Below, piece by piece: positions 32,010 to 40,364 of a stretch of 64,000 nucleotides of DNA. A program made the position numbers and the translations under genes. A model generated the notes under the pieces. That model saw only the letters and a program-made list of their open reading frames with translations, made no database searches and was not told the origin of the DNA. The stretch is from positions 1 through 64,000 of the forward strand of contig JAPOHW010000008.1 in NCBI GenBank assembly GCA_029979265.1. Direction: 5' to 3'. Numbering within the stretch: position 1 is the first letter of the stretch; every line of letters starts with the position of its first letter. This DNA comes from Actinomycetota bacterium. GTDB lineage: Bacteria > Actinomycetota > Acidimicrobiia > Acidimicrobiales > Aldehydirespiratoraceae.

Positions 32010-33095
32010 ATGCGCAACACCATTCCGCCCACGATGGCCGCAGTCCAGCTCACCGGGTACGGCGGCCTCGATCGACTCGTCTACCGGACCGACGTTGTCG
32101 TGCCCAGCCCCGGACCGGACGAAGTCCTCATTCGAATCTCGGCCGCTGCGATCAACAACACCGACATCAACACCCGCACCGGCTGGTATGCACGAACCAC
32201 TCGCGGCAGTTCCGGTGACGCTGCCCGCCATGGGGACGATGTCGATGGGGCGGCCGGATGGTCCGGTGACCTGCACTTTCCTCGCATTCAAGGTGCCGAC
32301 GCCTGCGGCCGCATCGTCGCCGTGGGCACCGGGGTGAGCAGGGGCCGGCTCGGGGAGCGCGTCCTCGTTGCCACCATGCAGCGGGCCTACAGCGACGGCG
32401 AGCCGTTCACCACGACCGTGTTCGGATCCGAGTGCGATGGCGGATTCGCCCAGTTCGCCGTTGCACACACCGACGAGACCTATGCGGTCGACTGCGACTG
32501 GGCCGATGTCGAACTGGCGTCCATCCCGTGTGCGTACTCGACTGCCGAGAACATGCTCGACCGAATCGGCCTCGGCGCCGAGCGGGTCCTGATCACCGGA
32601 GCATCCGGCGGTGTCGGATCGGCCGCCGTGCAACTGGCCAAGCGACGGGGTGCCAACGTCACCGCTGTTGTCGGCGACAGCAAGGCTGAAGCCGTTCGCG
32701 ATGCCGGCGCCGATGCGACGGTCAACCGAGATGCCAACCTCGTCGAGGTGTTCGGAGAAAACAGCTTCGACGTCATCGTCGACGTCGTCGCCGGGCCGGT
32801 GTGGACGCATGTCACCCGCCTCCTCCGGACCGGGGGCCGCTACATCACCGCCGGTGCAATCGCCGGTCCCGTCGTGGAGCTCGACATGCGCGACCTGTAC
32901 CTCAAGGACCTCACCCTCAAGGGATCGACGTATCAGGGCCCCGAGGTCTTTGCGAACCTCATCGGCTACATCGAGCGAGACGAGATCCGTCCCTTGATCG
33001 CAGCTACCTACCCGCTCGAAGAGATCGCCGCTGCGCAGACTGCCTTTCTCGCCAAGGAGTTCGTGGGCAAGATCGTGCTCGAGATCCCACAGTGA
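32010..33095 (+). CDS. Zinc-independent MDR / quinone-oxidoreductase-like protein
   Basis: The 361-residue medium-chain reductase has a GroES-like N-terminal domain and an NADPH-binding Rossmann motif G-A-S-G-G-V-G-S-A-A (about 200-209). The structural zinc Cys cluster of alcohol dehydrogenases is missing, which places it with quinone oxidoreductase/enoyl reductase-like MDRs. Residues about 58-90 carry an extra loop (T-R-G-S-S-G-D-A-A) not usual in the family. The stop overlaps the P450 start (GTGA), so it may be coupled to the P450. Confidence 0.88.
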   Translation: MRNTIPPTMAAVQLTGYGGLDRLVYRTDVVVPSPGPDEVLIRISAAAINNTDINTRTGWYARTTRGSSGDAARHGDDVDGAAGWSGDLHFPRIQGADACGRIVAVGTGVSRGRLGERVLVATMQRAYSDGEPFTTTVFGSECDGGFAQFAVAHTDETYAVDCDWADVELASIPCAYSTAENMLDRIGLGAERVLITGASGGVGSAAVQLAKRRGANVTAVVGDSKAEAVRDAGADATVNRDANLVEVFGENSFDVIVDVVAGPVWTHVTRLLRTGGRYITAGAIAGPVVELDMRDLYLKDLTLKGSTYQGPEVFANLIGYIERDEIRPLIAATYPLEEIAAAQTAFLAKEFVGKIVLEIPQ

Positions 33096-34237
33096 ACCTC
33101 GTCGACGTCACACTCCACGACCTCACCGTCGATCCGCACGCAGCCCTCGCAGCAGCGAGAGCGACCGGCCCAGTCGCCTGGCTTCCGGCCGTGGACGGGT
33201 GGGTCGTCACGGGGCGCGATGCCGCCGTCGAAGTGATGCGCGACCCCCATCGATTCACGGTCGATGATCCACGTTTCACGACGGGACAGATCCTCGGTCC
33301 GTCGATGCTGTCGACTGACGGCTCCGACCACGCACGGCATCGGGGCCCCTTCACCCGCTGGTTCTCGGACCGTGCCGAACTCCTTCGGCTCGGCCACTGG
33401 ATGACCGAGTACGCCCGACGTCTCGTTGCCGGATTCCAACCCGACGGTCGAGCCGAGCTCCGTTCGGCGTTGGCGGCACCGCTCGCAGCCGGCACCGTCA
33501 CGCACATGCTTCGGCTCGAGAGCACCGGTGCCGCTGCGCTGCTGCGGTGGTACGCAGAGATCGTCGCCGGCGTTCACAACCTGGCTACCGGCGACGCGGC
33601 CGGGGAGTCCGCCACGCAGGCCCATCGAGAACTCAGCGCAGCAATTACAGCAGTGAGCAGGACCGAGCCACCGGCGCTCCTCATCGATGCAATGGGGGTG
33701 TTGTCCGCCGATGAGGTCGTGGCCAACGCAGCAGTCATCTTGTTCGGCGGCATCGAGACGGCCGAAGGTGCCACGGCCAATGCGATCTGGCATCTGCTCA
33801 CGAACCCCGCTGCACTCGACGCCGTGCAGGCCGACCGGTCACTCGTGGGCACTGCGGTCGAGGAGAGCCTGCGACTCGAGCCTGCGGCTGCGAGCATCGA
33901 CCGTTACGCCACGACCGACACCGAGTTGTTCGGCGCATCGATCCGAGCCGGTGACTACGTGGTCGTCTCACTGGCCGGCGCCAACCGAGACCCGGCTGTC
34001 TTTGCGAACCCGGACCAGTTTGATCTCGGCCGTTCGAACCTCCGAGCCCACACGACATTTGCGCTCGGACCGCACGCCTGCCTCGGTATCCACCTTGCGC
34101 GATCGCAGGCGATTGCGGGAGTCGAAGCCCTCCTCGACGGACTCGACAGCATCAGACTCGGTGACGACGCCAACGGGCCACTCGGCCTCGTGTTTCGCAA
34201 GCCAGCCTCGCTCGACGCAACCTGGGTCCCACGATGA
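33092..34237 (+). CDS. Cytochrome P450
   Basis: GTG at 33092 yields a 381-residue soluble bacterial-type P450. The I-helix motif G-G-I-E-T-A lies near 219-224, with Ala where Thr/Ser is common. The K-helix E-S-L-R is at 258-261 and the heme loop F-A-L-G-P-H-A-C-L-G has axial Cys330. A D-H-A-R-H-R segment near 79-84 matches the C-helix. No ferredoxin or ferredoxin reductase gene lies adjacent, so redox partners must come from elsewhere. It is coupled at both ends, to the MDR and to the PhnD-like gene (ATGA). Confidence 0.92.
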   Translation: MNLVDVTLHDLTVDPHAALAAARATGPVAWLPAVDGWVVTGRDAAVEVMRDPHRFTVDDPRFTTGQILGPSMLSTDGSDHARHRGPFTRWFSDRAELLRLGHWMTEYARRLVAGFQPDGRAELRSALAAPLAAGTVTHMLRLESTGAAALLRWYAEIVAGVHNLATGDAAGESATQAHRELSAAITAVSRTEPPALLIDAMGVLSADEVVANAAVILFGGIETAEGATANAIWHLLTNPAALDAVQADRSLVGTAVEESLRLEPAAASIDRYATTDTELFGASIRAGDYVVVSLAGANRDPAVFANPDQFDLGRSNLRAHTTFALGPHACLGIHLARSQAIAGVEALLDGLDSIRLGDDANGPLGLVFRKPASLDATWVPR

Positions 34238-35025
34238 CCGCAGCCTTCTCGATGCTTCCGATGTACGACTGGCCCGAGACTCGCACCGCCGTCGATCGCC
34301 TCTGGGAAGCCATCGGCGACGCGCTGCGCAGCCAAGGCATCGAGGCGCCCAGCGAGCTGCGTCGGCCTGACGACTTGTACACAGCGTGGGCCGACGACGG
34401 CCTGCTTCTCGGGCAGACATGCGGACTGCCCCTGGTGCGGACGCTCACCGGCGTCGAGGTGGTCGGGGCATTCGACCACCGGCTTCCCGCTTCCCCACCG
34501 GGCTGGTATCACTCGACGATCATCGTTGCGACCGACAACGACATCACTGCGATCGATGAGCTCCGCAATGCCAGGGTGGCGGTGAACAGCGCCGACTCGC
34601 AATCGGGCCACGCCATCTGGCGCCATGAACTCAGCCGGCGCGGTCTGACTGGCTCTTTTTTCAGCGAGGTTGTCGTCAGCGGAAGCCACCGGAAATCGAT
34701 CGAGGCAGTTGCCAGTGGACGTGTCGATGTTGCGGCAATCGATGCCGTCTCCATGCAGCTCGCAGAGCGCTTCGAACCAGCAGCTTCCGGGGTGCGGACC
34801 CTCACCAGAAGTGAGCCAACCCCTGGCCTGCCGCTCATCACCGCCGGGGTGAACACCGATTGCGTCCCGCGGCTGCGTCACGCGCTTCACGCGGCGGTCG
34901 AGTCGATGCCTGCTGCGGAGCGGCATGTGCTGGGCATCCACGCCTTCGTTTCACTCGACCGGGCCGACTACGACCTGATCGCCGAACGCTGGCGTGACGC
35001 CGACATGGTTCCGTCGCTGGCCTAG
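34234..35025 (+). CDS. PhnD-like substrate-binding-domain protein without signal peptide
   Basis: The 263-residue product resembles the PhnD/phosphate-phosphonate periplasmic-binding fold. Segments such as Y-H-S-T-I-I-V-A-T-D-N-D-I (strand and hinge), A-V-N-S-A-D-S-Q-S-G-H-A-I-W, V-V-S-G-S-H-R-K-S-I-E-A-V-A-S-G and V-D-V-A-A-I-D-A-V-S resemble those of that group. There is no signal peptide, lipobox or neighbouring permease, and the ATG overlaps the P450 stop. A binding fold kept in the cytoplasm and coupled to a P450 suggests a ligand sensor, carrier or enzyme, not a transporter component. Confidence 0.8.
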   Translation: MTAAFSMLPMYDWPETRTAVDRLWEAIGDALRSQGIEAPSELRRPDDLYTAWADDGLLLGQTCGLPLVRTLTGVEVVGAFDHRLPASPPGWYHSTIIVATDNDITAIDELRNARVAVNSADSQSGHAIWRHELSRRGLTGSFFSEVVVSGSHRKSIEAVASGRVDVAAIDAVSMQLAERFEPAASGVRTLTRSEPTPGLPLITAGVNTDCVPRLRHALHAAVESMPAAERHVLGIHAFVSLDRADYDLIAERWRDADMVPSLA

Positions 35026-35035
35026 ATTTGCAGGT

Positions 35036-35824
35036 ATGGCCGAACAGATCTGGGGAGAGCCCCGTCGCGGCAGCCGTGGCATGAACCCGCGACCGATCTT
35101 CGCAGTACTCCTGACCGTCATCGCTTTGGTGGCGGTGGCCCTGTTCGTCTTGACCCGCAACGATGACGATGGCGACACGGCAGCCGACGTGACCACGACG
35201 ACCACGAGTTCGCCGAGTGCAACATCGTCCACCACGACAACTACGACAATCGCGGCGACCACGACAACCACGATCCCGACCGAGTGCACGGTCGACTCGG
35301 CAGGGACGACCGACACGACCACGTCGGAAACCGAGGAAGCGTCGCCCTCCCCTCCTGTTCTCACCGGATCCGCACTCGACGAATCCTCGTCGATCAGCAC
35401 GGTGGGACTCGACGAGGTGACGTTCGGAATGACCGTGGTCCAAGCCGAGACAGCTGCAAACACGAGGATGATTGCGTGCGAGCCAGTGAGCGACTGCTAT
35501 CGCGTGACGCCGTTCGAAGCGCCAGAAGGCATCAGCTTCGTCGTCGACAAGGGGACGATCGAACGGGTCGACATCGTGAGTGGTCCGATCACCACCCGGT
35601 CCGGAGTCGGCATCGGCACGCCCCAAGAACGGATCATGGAATTGTTCGGTGACCGCATCGAAACACTGGTCAATGACGACAGCAGTGTCGATCTCATCTT
35701 CGTGCCCCGAGACGAAGGCGACGATCAGTTCCGAGTGATCTTCACCATTCGAGACGGCAGCGTCGACACCTACCGGTCGGGCCGGATTCCCTTGGTGCTC
35801 GAGCCCGACCCCTGTGCCAGCTGA
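35036..35824 (+). CDS. Membrane-anchored protein with Thr-rich stalk, unknown function
   Basis: From ATG 35036 the 262-residue product has a basic N-terminus, one membrane helix (about 18-38), then a Thr/Ser-rich stalk (about 50-105). The extracytoplasmic domain (about 115-260) has G-L-D-E-V-T-F-G-M-T-V and G-I-G-T-P-Q-E-R-I-M-E-L-F-G-D-R-I. The latter resemble beta-lactamase-inhibitor-like or BLIP/SmpA-type repeats that begin with F-G-M-T; two Cys sit in A-C-E-P-V-S-D-C. I cannot assign a function. ATG 35081 is an alternative start. Confidence 0.7.
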   Translation: MAEQIWGEPRRGSRGMNPRPIFAVLLTVIALVAVALFVLTRNDDDGDTAADVTTTTTSSPSATSSTTTTTTIAATTTTTIPTECTVDSAGTTDTTTSETEEASPSPPVLTGSALDESSSISTVGLDEVTFGMTVVQAETAANTRMIACEPVSDCYRVTPFEAPEGISFVVDKGTIERVDIVSGPITTRSGVGIGTPQERIMELFGDRIETLVNDDSSVDLIFVPRDEGDDQFRVIFTIRDGSVDTYRSGRIPLVLEPDPCAS

Positions 35825-35846
35825 TCACTCATTCAGCTAGGTCGAA

Positions 35847-35873
35847 CGGCCCATGTTTTCAAAACATGGGCCG
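35847..35873. terminator. Perfect 27-bp palindrome downstream of anchored-protein gene
   Basis: CGGCCCATGTTTT (35847-35859) mirrors AAAACATGGGCCG (35861-35873) around a single C. It lies 23 bp past a stop codon. The stem would be strong in RNA, but the T/A run lies at the loop rather than after the stem. Terminator is the most likely role, with operator as the alternative. Confidence 0.5.
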
Positions 35874-36090
35874 AACGGCTCAATTGTTGAAACACCGAGG
35901 AAATCACGCGACTTCTCCCCGTCTCGTGCGTTCAACAAGTGCAACGCCATCAGCACATCCGCCGGTGGTCGATCCCGTCAAGGGACAGTTCCTGCATCGG
36001 ATTGGACTCCCGATCGCACGACAGAATGGAGTGTGGGTCGCTCACCACGAGCGGCCCACACTGCGTTTTCGGATCTGGCACGCTGGCAGG

Positions 36091-36627
36091 ATGCGCCGCC
36101 ACTTCCTCACCATGTTGTGGCTGGTCTTGTTCGCATGTGCCTGTTCCATCGAGACGTCACCGCCCGACACGAACCTTCCCACCGCGCCCGGACCGGCCGT
36201 CGACAACGCCGACGAAGGAGTCGAGGAGGCTCTGAGCCGTCCATCGAGCGCATTCGTGCAGATCGGCGACACTGCGTACGACCTCGATGCCGAATGCTAT
36301 GCGGCTGGCGTCGGTGAGATCGTGCTCACTGGACTCTCTCCGGGCCTCATCGAGCCGCGCGTCGAACTCTACGTGCAGGCCTTTCTCGCTGAGCCCTACC
36401 TCGGCGTCTCCGTCACCACGAATGACCGCACCGTTCTCCATGAACCCGATCTCACGATCCCGTTCGAGATACTCCGTCAAGACGATGTATTCCGAATCGA
36501 CGACGTTGCGCTGGTGACCGATCTCGATCTCCGCACCGGTGAGGCCGCCGACACACGCCGCGGCACGATCGTCGTGGAATGCACGAGCTACGTCGATGGA
36601 CTCCCGTCCGGGTTCGGATCGGAGTGA
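36091..36627 (+). CDS. Small lipoprotein of unknown function
   Basis: ATG 36091 begins a lipoprotein signal (R-R-H-F-L-T-M-L-W-L-V-L-F-A-C-A-C); longer starts only add residues upstream of it. The 178-residue product has a Pro-rich linker and a small beta-rich domain with Cys in A-E-C-Y and V-E-C-T-S that could form a disulfide. No family is recognised. Its last 40 bases overlap the MscS-like gene on the other strand. Confidence 0.65.
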   Translation: MRRHFLTMLWLVLFACACSIETSPPDTNLPTAPGPAVDNADEGVEEALSRPSSAFVQIGDTAYDLDAECYAAGVGEIVLTGLSPGLIEPRVELYVQAFLAEPYLGVSVTTNDRTVLHEPDLTIPFEILRQDDVFRIDDVALVTDLDLRTGEAADTRRGTIVVECTSYVDGLPSGFGSE

Positions 36628-37340
36628 CTGACCCTCAACTCGCCGCGCGTCAGACGAGTGTTCGCAAGATGCACCGATGAACCATCGCCGCTGCGCAACT
36701 CGACCGAGGTGGGATGCAGGGCGGCCACGGTCCCGGACAACCCGTCCACGACAACCTCGTCACCGATCGAGATCAAGCGCTGCACACTTCGGCCAGCAGC
36801 GATCTCGGCACCCATCTCCCGACCACCGAGTCCAACGAGCAAGGCGAATGCCACGGCGAGACCGAACGATGCTGCACCGACGAGAACCGAGAGGATCGTC
36901 GTTTCCACGCCGAGCTGCGTCAATGCCAGCACCAGTGCGATCACAAACGTGAGTCCTCGTGCAATCGCTGACATCTGGCCCCGGATGCGAGCCCCCGATC
37001 CCTCGAACGCCGCATGGATCGCCCCACCGATCGCAAACCCGACCGCTCGGCCCGCGATGAGGATCAGCCCAGCAGCCAGGACGCGCGGACTGCTTCGAAG
37101 CAACTCCGCAGGAAGCGTTTCGAGTTCGTCGGCGTTGGTGACGCCGATGGCGACGACAACACCAACCACGGTGAAGAACAAGAAGAGAAACGTGCTCGCC
37201 GCTCGGGCCGCATCATGGGCCTCGGGGCGATCACGACGGTCGTTCAAGATGATGCGCCGCACCAGCGCGGCACCGACGACACCGGAGAGCAGGCCGACCA
37301 CCACGGCGCCTGCAGCATAAATCCAAGGATCGATCATCAA
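36588..37340 (-). CDS. Small MscS-like mechanosensitive channel family protein
   Basis: A 250-residue membrane protein with about five hydrophobic segments. The last, L-G-V-E-T-T-I-L-S-V-L-V-G-A-A-S-F-G-L-A, resembles the pore helix of MscS relatives. A small beta domain follows (I-S-I-G-D-E-V-V-V-D-G-L-S-G-T-V) that ends with T-R-L. It lacks the large C-terminal vestibule of E. coli MscS, like short CmpX-type members. Its start overlaps the anti-sigma stop by four bases, so it is co-translated with the sigma/anti-sigma pair. Confidence 0.8.
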   Translation of the reverse strand: MMIDPWIYAAGAVVVGLLSGVVGAALVRRIILNDRRDRPEAHDAARAASTFLFLFFTVVGVVVAIGVTNADELETLPAELLRSSPRVLAAGLILIAGRAVGFAIGGAIHAAFEGSGARIRGQMSAIARGLTFVIALVLALTQLGVETTILSVLVGAASFGLAVAFALLVGLGGREMGAEIAAGRSVQRLISIGDEVVVDGLSGTVAALHPTSVELRSGDGSSVHLANTRLTRGELRVSHSDPNPDGSPST

Positions 37341-37699
37341 CTTCCTCCCATTGTTTCATCGGCGTTTGCGTCACCATCGTGAGGGCTCCCTCGATCAGGT
37401 GTCGGGTCGAGCACGGCGTGCACCGTTGTCCAGCCGATGGTGAACAGGTCGAGGAACGCCCCAGCGCTGGCCTCGTTTCGGAGCCGTTCTTCGACCCCTA
37501 CGGTCGTGCGTTCGAACAGGTCGGGAGGCGGCGAAGTCGCCGACTCCAGGCCGGCCACCACCCGCTCATCCAGTTCGGACAGCGAATCGAGCACCGTTTG
37601 ACACCGCTCACACGAATCGATGTGGGCTCCCACCCGACGCAACTCGCCTGTCCGGAGCCACCGCTGTAGTCGCCGTCGAGATGGATGTCGAACTCTCAT
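37337..37699 (-). CDS. Putative zinc-finger anti-sigma factor
   Basis: About 120 residues. A basic N-terminus with R-R-R-L-Q-R-W-L is followed by the zinc anti-sigma motif H-x-x-x-C-x-x-C (H-I-D-S-C-E-R-C). No clear membrane helix is present, so it is probably a soluble ZAS-type protein that binds the ECF sigma factor. ATG 37699 overlaps the sigma stop (ATGA); ATG 37705 is also possible. The gene order sigma, anti-sigma, channel suggests one stress-responsive operon. Confidence 0.8.
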   Translation of the reverse strand: MRVRHPSRRRLQRWLRTGELRRVGAHIDSCERCQTVLDSLSELDERVVAGLESATSPPPDLFERTTVGVEERLRNEASAGAFLDLFTIGWTTVHAVLDPTPDRGSPHDGDANADETMGGS

Positions 37700-38226
37700 C
37701 GCCACTCCTTCAGAGCATCTTTGAGTTGGTTGCGGGCACGAAACAATCGGGTCTTGACCGTCGGCAGCGGAAGCTCGAGCGTCATCGCAATCTCGTCATA
37801 CGAGAGGCCGTTGACTTCTTTGAGCACCAGCAGGGCACGAGCGTCTGCATCGAGATGACGAAACGCCGACCAGAGATCTTCGACCTGGGCACGACCCTCG
37901 ACAGTTCGGGGGACCTCGACACCCTCGCCGCTTTCGGGCATTGCCTCGGGACTATAGAGATCCTCGCGTCGGGTGCGGAGGAGCGAGATCGCCGTGTTCC
38001 GGGCGACCCTGATCAGCCATGCTCTCGGGATCTGACCGTCGTCGTCGATTGGTGCCTTGCGCCAGGCCTTGAACAATGTCTCCTGTACGACGTCGTCAGC
38101 CAGCGCCGGATCACCGACGATCGACAGGGCGACGCGATAAACAGCGGCAGCGTGTCGATCGACCACCGCATGGAGCTGTGCTTCGGATGGCTGCGGTGGC
38201 TCCACGCCACGGTCACGGTCAGACAT
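37696..38226 (-). CDS. ECF-family RNA polymerase sigma factor
   Basis: The 176-residue product has region 2 (about 15-90; D-D-V-V-Q-E-T-L-F-K-A-W and R-A-W-L-I-R-V-A-R-N-T-A-I for core binding and -10 recognition) and region 4 (about 115-172; L-S-Y-D-E-I-A-M-T-L-E-L-P-L-P-T-V-K-T-R-L-F-R-A-R). No extra N- or C-terminal domain is present. It is the first gene of a three-gene operon with the zinc anti-sigma factor and MscS-like channel, and is divergent from the cyclophilin-like pair. Confidence 0.92.
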   Translation of the reverse strand: MSDRDRGVEPPQPSEAQLHAVVDRHAAAVYRVALSIVGDPALADDVVQETLFKAWRKAPIDDDGQIPRAWLIRVARNTAISLLRTRREDLYSPEAMPESGEGVEVPRTVEGRAQVEDLWSAFRHLDADARALLVLKEVNGLSYDEIAMTLELPLPTVKTRLFRARNQLKDALKEWR

Positions 38227-38293
38227 GTTCCCTTCGTCAGTCGGCGCCGGCCCCCACGGGTTGAGGAGTCGCTACCGATATCGTCAAAGTGTG

Positions 38294-39109
38294 GTGTCAA
38301 AGGCCGAACTGAACAAGCGGCGGGTTCGGGCCGAACGAAAACAGACCCATCAGCGCGAAGTCTCCATCCCACGTGTTCGTCGCCGAAATCGCATGATCAC
38401 GGCCGGCGTGGTGTTCCTGGTGCTCATGCTCGTCCTGCCGATGGCAGCCGGTCTCTTCGCCGCCTTCACCGGTGACGACCAACAGGGAGAAGCGATCGTC
38501 GTCGACGACACCACCACCACGACACCCATCGGTCTCGTCGATCCCGGTTTCGAGGGTGCGGTCGTCATCGGTCCCACACCCTGCCCGGCCACGGACGGGA
38601 CCGAGCCACGAGCCACCGAGTTCTCCGAGCCGCCGCCGATCTGTATCGATGCGTCGGAGACATTCGACGCCGAATTCGTCACCCTCGGCGGACCGATCCA
38701 ATTCACCGTCGACGCAACCCGTTCGCTCGAGGCGGCCAATCTTTTCGTCACCCTTGCCCGCTTCGGCGTGTACGAAGGCGCACCGATCTACCCGTTCCCC
38801 GGCGTCGTCGCCATGGGTGGCTTGGGTGATGCCGGGTTCCGCGTCTCCGGTGCCGAACCACCAGCCGACGGTCGGTACCCGGTCGGGTCGGTCGTCATGC
38901 TCACCGACACCGATGGTGCGATGGAGGGCCAGGTGATGATCGTCACCGACGAGACCGGCGCAGCAGCGCTCGAAGCCGCCGGCCAAGACCCGATCATCGG
39001 ATCGATCACCGGCGGACTCGATGCGCTCCAACTCCTACGTGATTTGCAGGCCGACAACGAACAGGTCACCTACCGGGTGCAATCGGCCGAGGTCTCCCCG
39101 ACCGGCTGA
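38294..39109 (+). CDS. Membrane-anchored degenerate cyclophilin-like protein
   Basis: GTG 38294 starts a basic cytoplasmic segment (K-R-R-V-R-A-E-R-K-Q), then one membrane helix (about 35-58) and an extracytoplasmic domain. That domain aligns by eye with the next gene: both share P-P-x-C-I-D, N-x-F-V-T-L-A-R-F-G-x-Y and a final V-R-I/V-Q-S-A. The cyclophilin catalytic segment around F-H-R and the S-Q-F-F motif are lost here. It probably binds rather than isomerises peptides. It is followed 20 bp later by its better-preserved paralog. Confidence 0.75.
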   Translation: MSKAELNKRRVRAERKQTHQREVSIPRVRRRNRMITAGVVFLVLMLVLPMAAGLFAAFTGDDQQGEAIVVDDTTTTTPIGLVDPGFEGAVVIGPTPCPATDGTEPRATEFSEPPPICIDASETFDAEFVTLGGPIQFTVDATRSLEAANLFVTLARFGVYEGAPIYPFPGVVAMGGLGDAGFRVSGAEPPADGRYPVGSVVMLTDTDGAMEGQVMIVTDETGAAALEAAGQDPIIGSITGGLDALQLLRDLQADNEQVTYRVQSAEVSPTG

Positions 39110-39129
39110 TCCTCGCTACCGTTCCACCC

Positions 39130-39903
39130 GTGATCCGTTCCACGTTCCTGCGCCAGTTCGCTGTCCTCGTCGCCGTCGTGATGCTCGCTGCGTGCGCCGA
39201 TGAGGCTCCCACCACCGACGTCGAGTCCGACACCGGCATCGGTGACGAGACTGCTGACGAGACTGCTGAGGAGCTCGAAACCGACCCGATTGTCGAGAAT
39301 GGTTGTCCGGCAGCGGACCACACCTCGCCACGCCGCCTGGTCTTCGATGCGGCACCCCCGATGTGCATCGATCCGGCCCAGACCTTCGTGGCCGTGTTCG
39401 ACACCAGCGAAGGTGAGGTCCGAGTCACACTCGACACCACGAACACGCCGCTCACTGCGAACAACTTCGTCACCCTGGCCCGCTTCGGGTACTACGACGG
39501 CACCACCTGGTTCCGCACCGATCCGAGCATCGACATCATCCAGGGTGGTGCGCCGAACACCGAATCGCCGACCGATCCTGGGCCGGGCTACACCATCCCT
39601 GACGAGCCGGCCTTCGACGACTTCGACGGACAGTTGATCGGTCCCTACCGCTACGAACCCGGCCAGTTGGTGATGGCTCGCGCCAGGGGCCGCGACTCCT
39701 CGAGTGCGCAGTACTTCTTCAGCACCGGTCCCAAGACGGCGTTGCTCGATGCACAGGGCACCTACGTCGTCTTCGGTCAGACCGATGCGGCCGGACTTGC
39801 GGTGCTCCAAGCTGTGATGGAGCTGCACGAACCGGGCGGTCAATTCGGTGGAGCGCCGTCGCGAACGGTCACGATCCGTTCGGTTCGGATCGAGAACCGG
39901 TAG
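39130..39903 (+). CDS. Cyclophilin-type peptidyl-prolyl isomerase lipoprotein
   Basis: A 257-residue lipoprotein (signal then M-L-A-A-C, Cys near 22) with an acidic linker (E-T-A-D-E-T-A-E-E). The cyclophilin domain (about 85-255) shows N-N-F-V-T-L-A-R-F-G-Y-Y-D-G-T-T-W-F-R, I-I-Q-G-G, G-Q-L-V-M-A-R-A and S-S-A-Q-Y-F-F. The Arg of the F-H-R motif is kept but the His is not. It probably assists folding of secreted proteins outside the membrane. Its 3' end overlaps the methyltransferase-like gene on the other strand by 35 bases. Confidence 0.85.
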   Translation: MIRSTFLRQFAVLVAVVMLAACADEAPTTDVESDTGIGDETADETAEELETDPIVENGCPAADHTSPRRLVFDAAPPMCIDPAQTFVAVFDTSEGEVRVTLDTTNTPLTANNFVTLARFGYYDGTTWFRTDPSIDIIQGGAPNTESPTDPGPGYTIPDEPAFDDFDGQLIGPYRYEPGQLVMARARGRDSSSAQYFFSTGPKTALLDAQGTYVVFGQTDAAGLAVLQAVMELHEPGGQFGGAPSRTVTIRSVRIENR

Positions 39904-40342
39904 GCAACCGCGCCCACGCTTCGACGAATGGCCGCAGTGGCGCAGCAACCGAGGCAATCTCGAAGCGGTGCAGGTCGGTGATGAACAGGCCGGCACGCCG
40001 GATCGCCTGCGGCACGTCACGATCGAGGTGGAGACCGGTCATCGGACGCACGACCTGACCACCGATCCCGAGTGCACGGCCCAGCGGACCGGTGCGGATC
40101 GTGGGTTCGAGGAAAAACGCCATCCCTTCGGGAGCGAGGAGTTCTCGGATCCTTGCCATGTAGCCGTCGAGATCGGACTCACCCGGCGAACGAACGAACG
40201 AGTAGATGGTGTCGTAGCGACCGTCGGCATCGCCAAGATCGATCTGGCCCACCTCGAGGATCCGGCCTCGGGCTCGCTCGAGCAACGCAGTTCGCCGCAA
40301 CGCCAGTGCAGCAGAAACCTCGGTCGGAATCTCCATCGCCAT
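39869..40342 (-). CDS. Shortened class I methyltransferase-like protein
   Basis: The 157-residue product begins with a helix and R-I-L-E-V-G, the usual start of methyltransferase motif I. It then jumps to a G-R-Y-D-T-I-Y-S-F-V-R-S segment that normally comes about 40-50 residues later. The rest (L-A-P-E-G-M-A-F-F-L-E-P-T, then F-I-T-D-L-H-R-F-E) matches the C-terminal half of type-11 methyltransferases. The SAM-binding Gly loop and acidic residue are missing, so catalysis is doubtful. The frame is intact, with no sign of a frameshift. Confidence 0.7.
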   Translation of the reverse strand: MAMEIPTEVSAALALRRTALLERARGRILEVGQIDLGDADGRYDTIYSFVRSPGESDLDGYMARIRELLAPEGMAFFLEPTIRTGPLGRALGIGGQVVRPMTGLHLDRDVPQAIRRAGLFITDLHRFEIASVAAPLRPFVEAWARLPTGSRSEPNGS

Positions 40343-40364
40343 ATCTGCAACCTACGCTCTGCCC

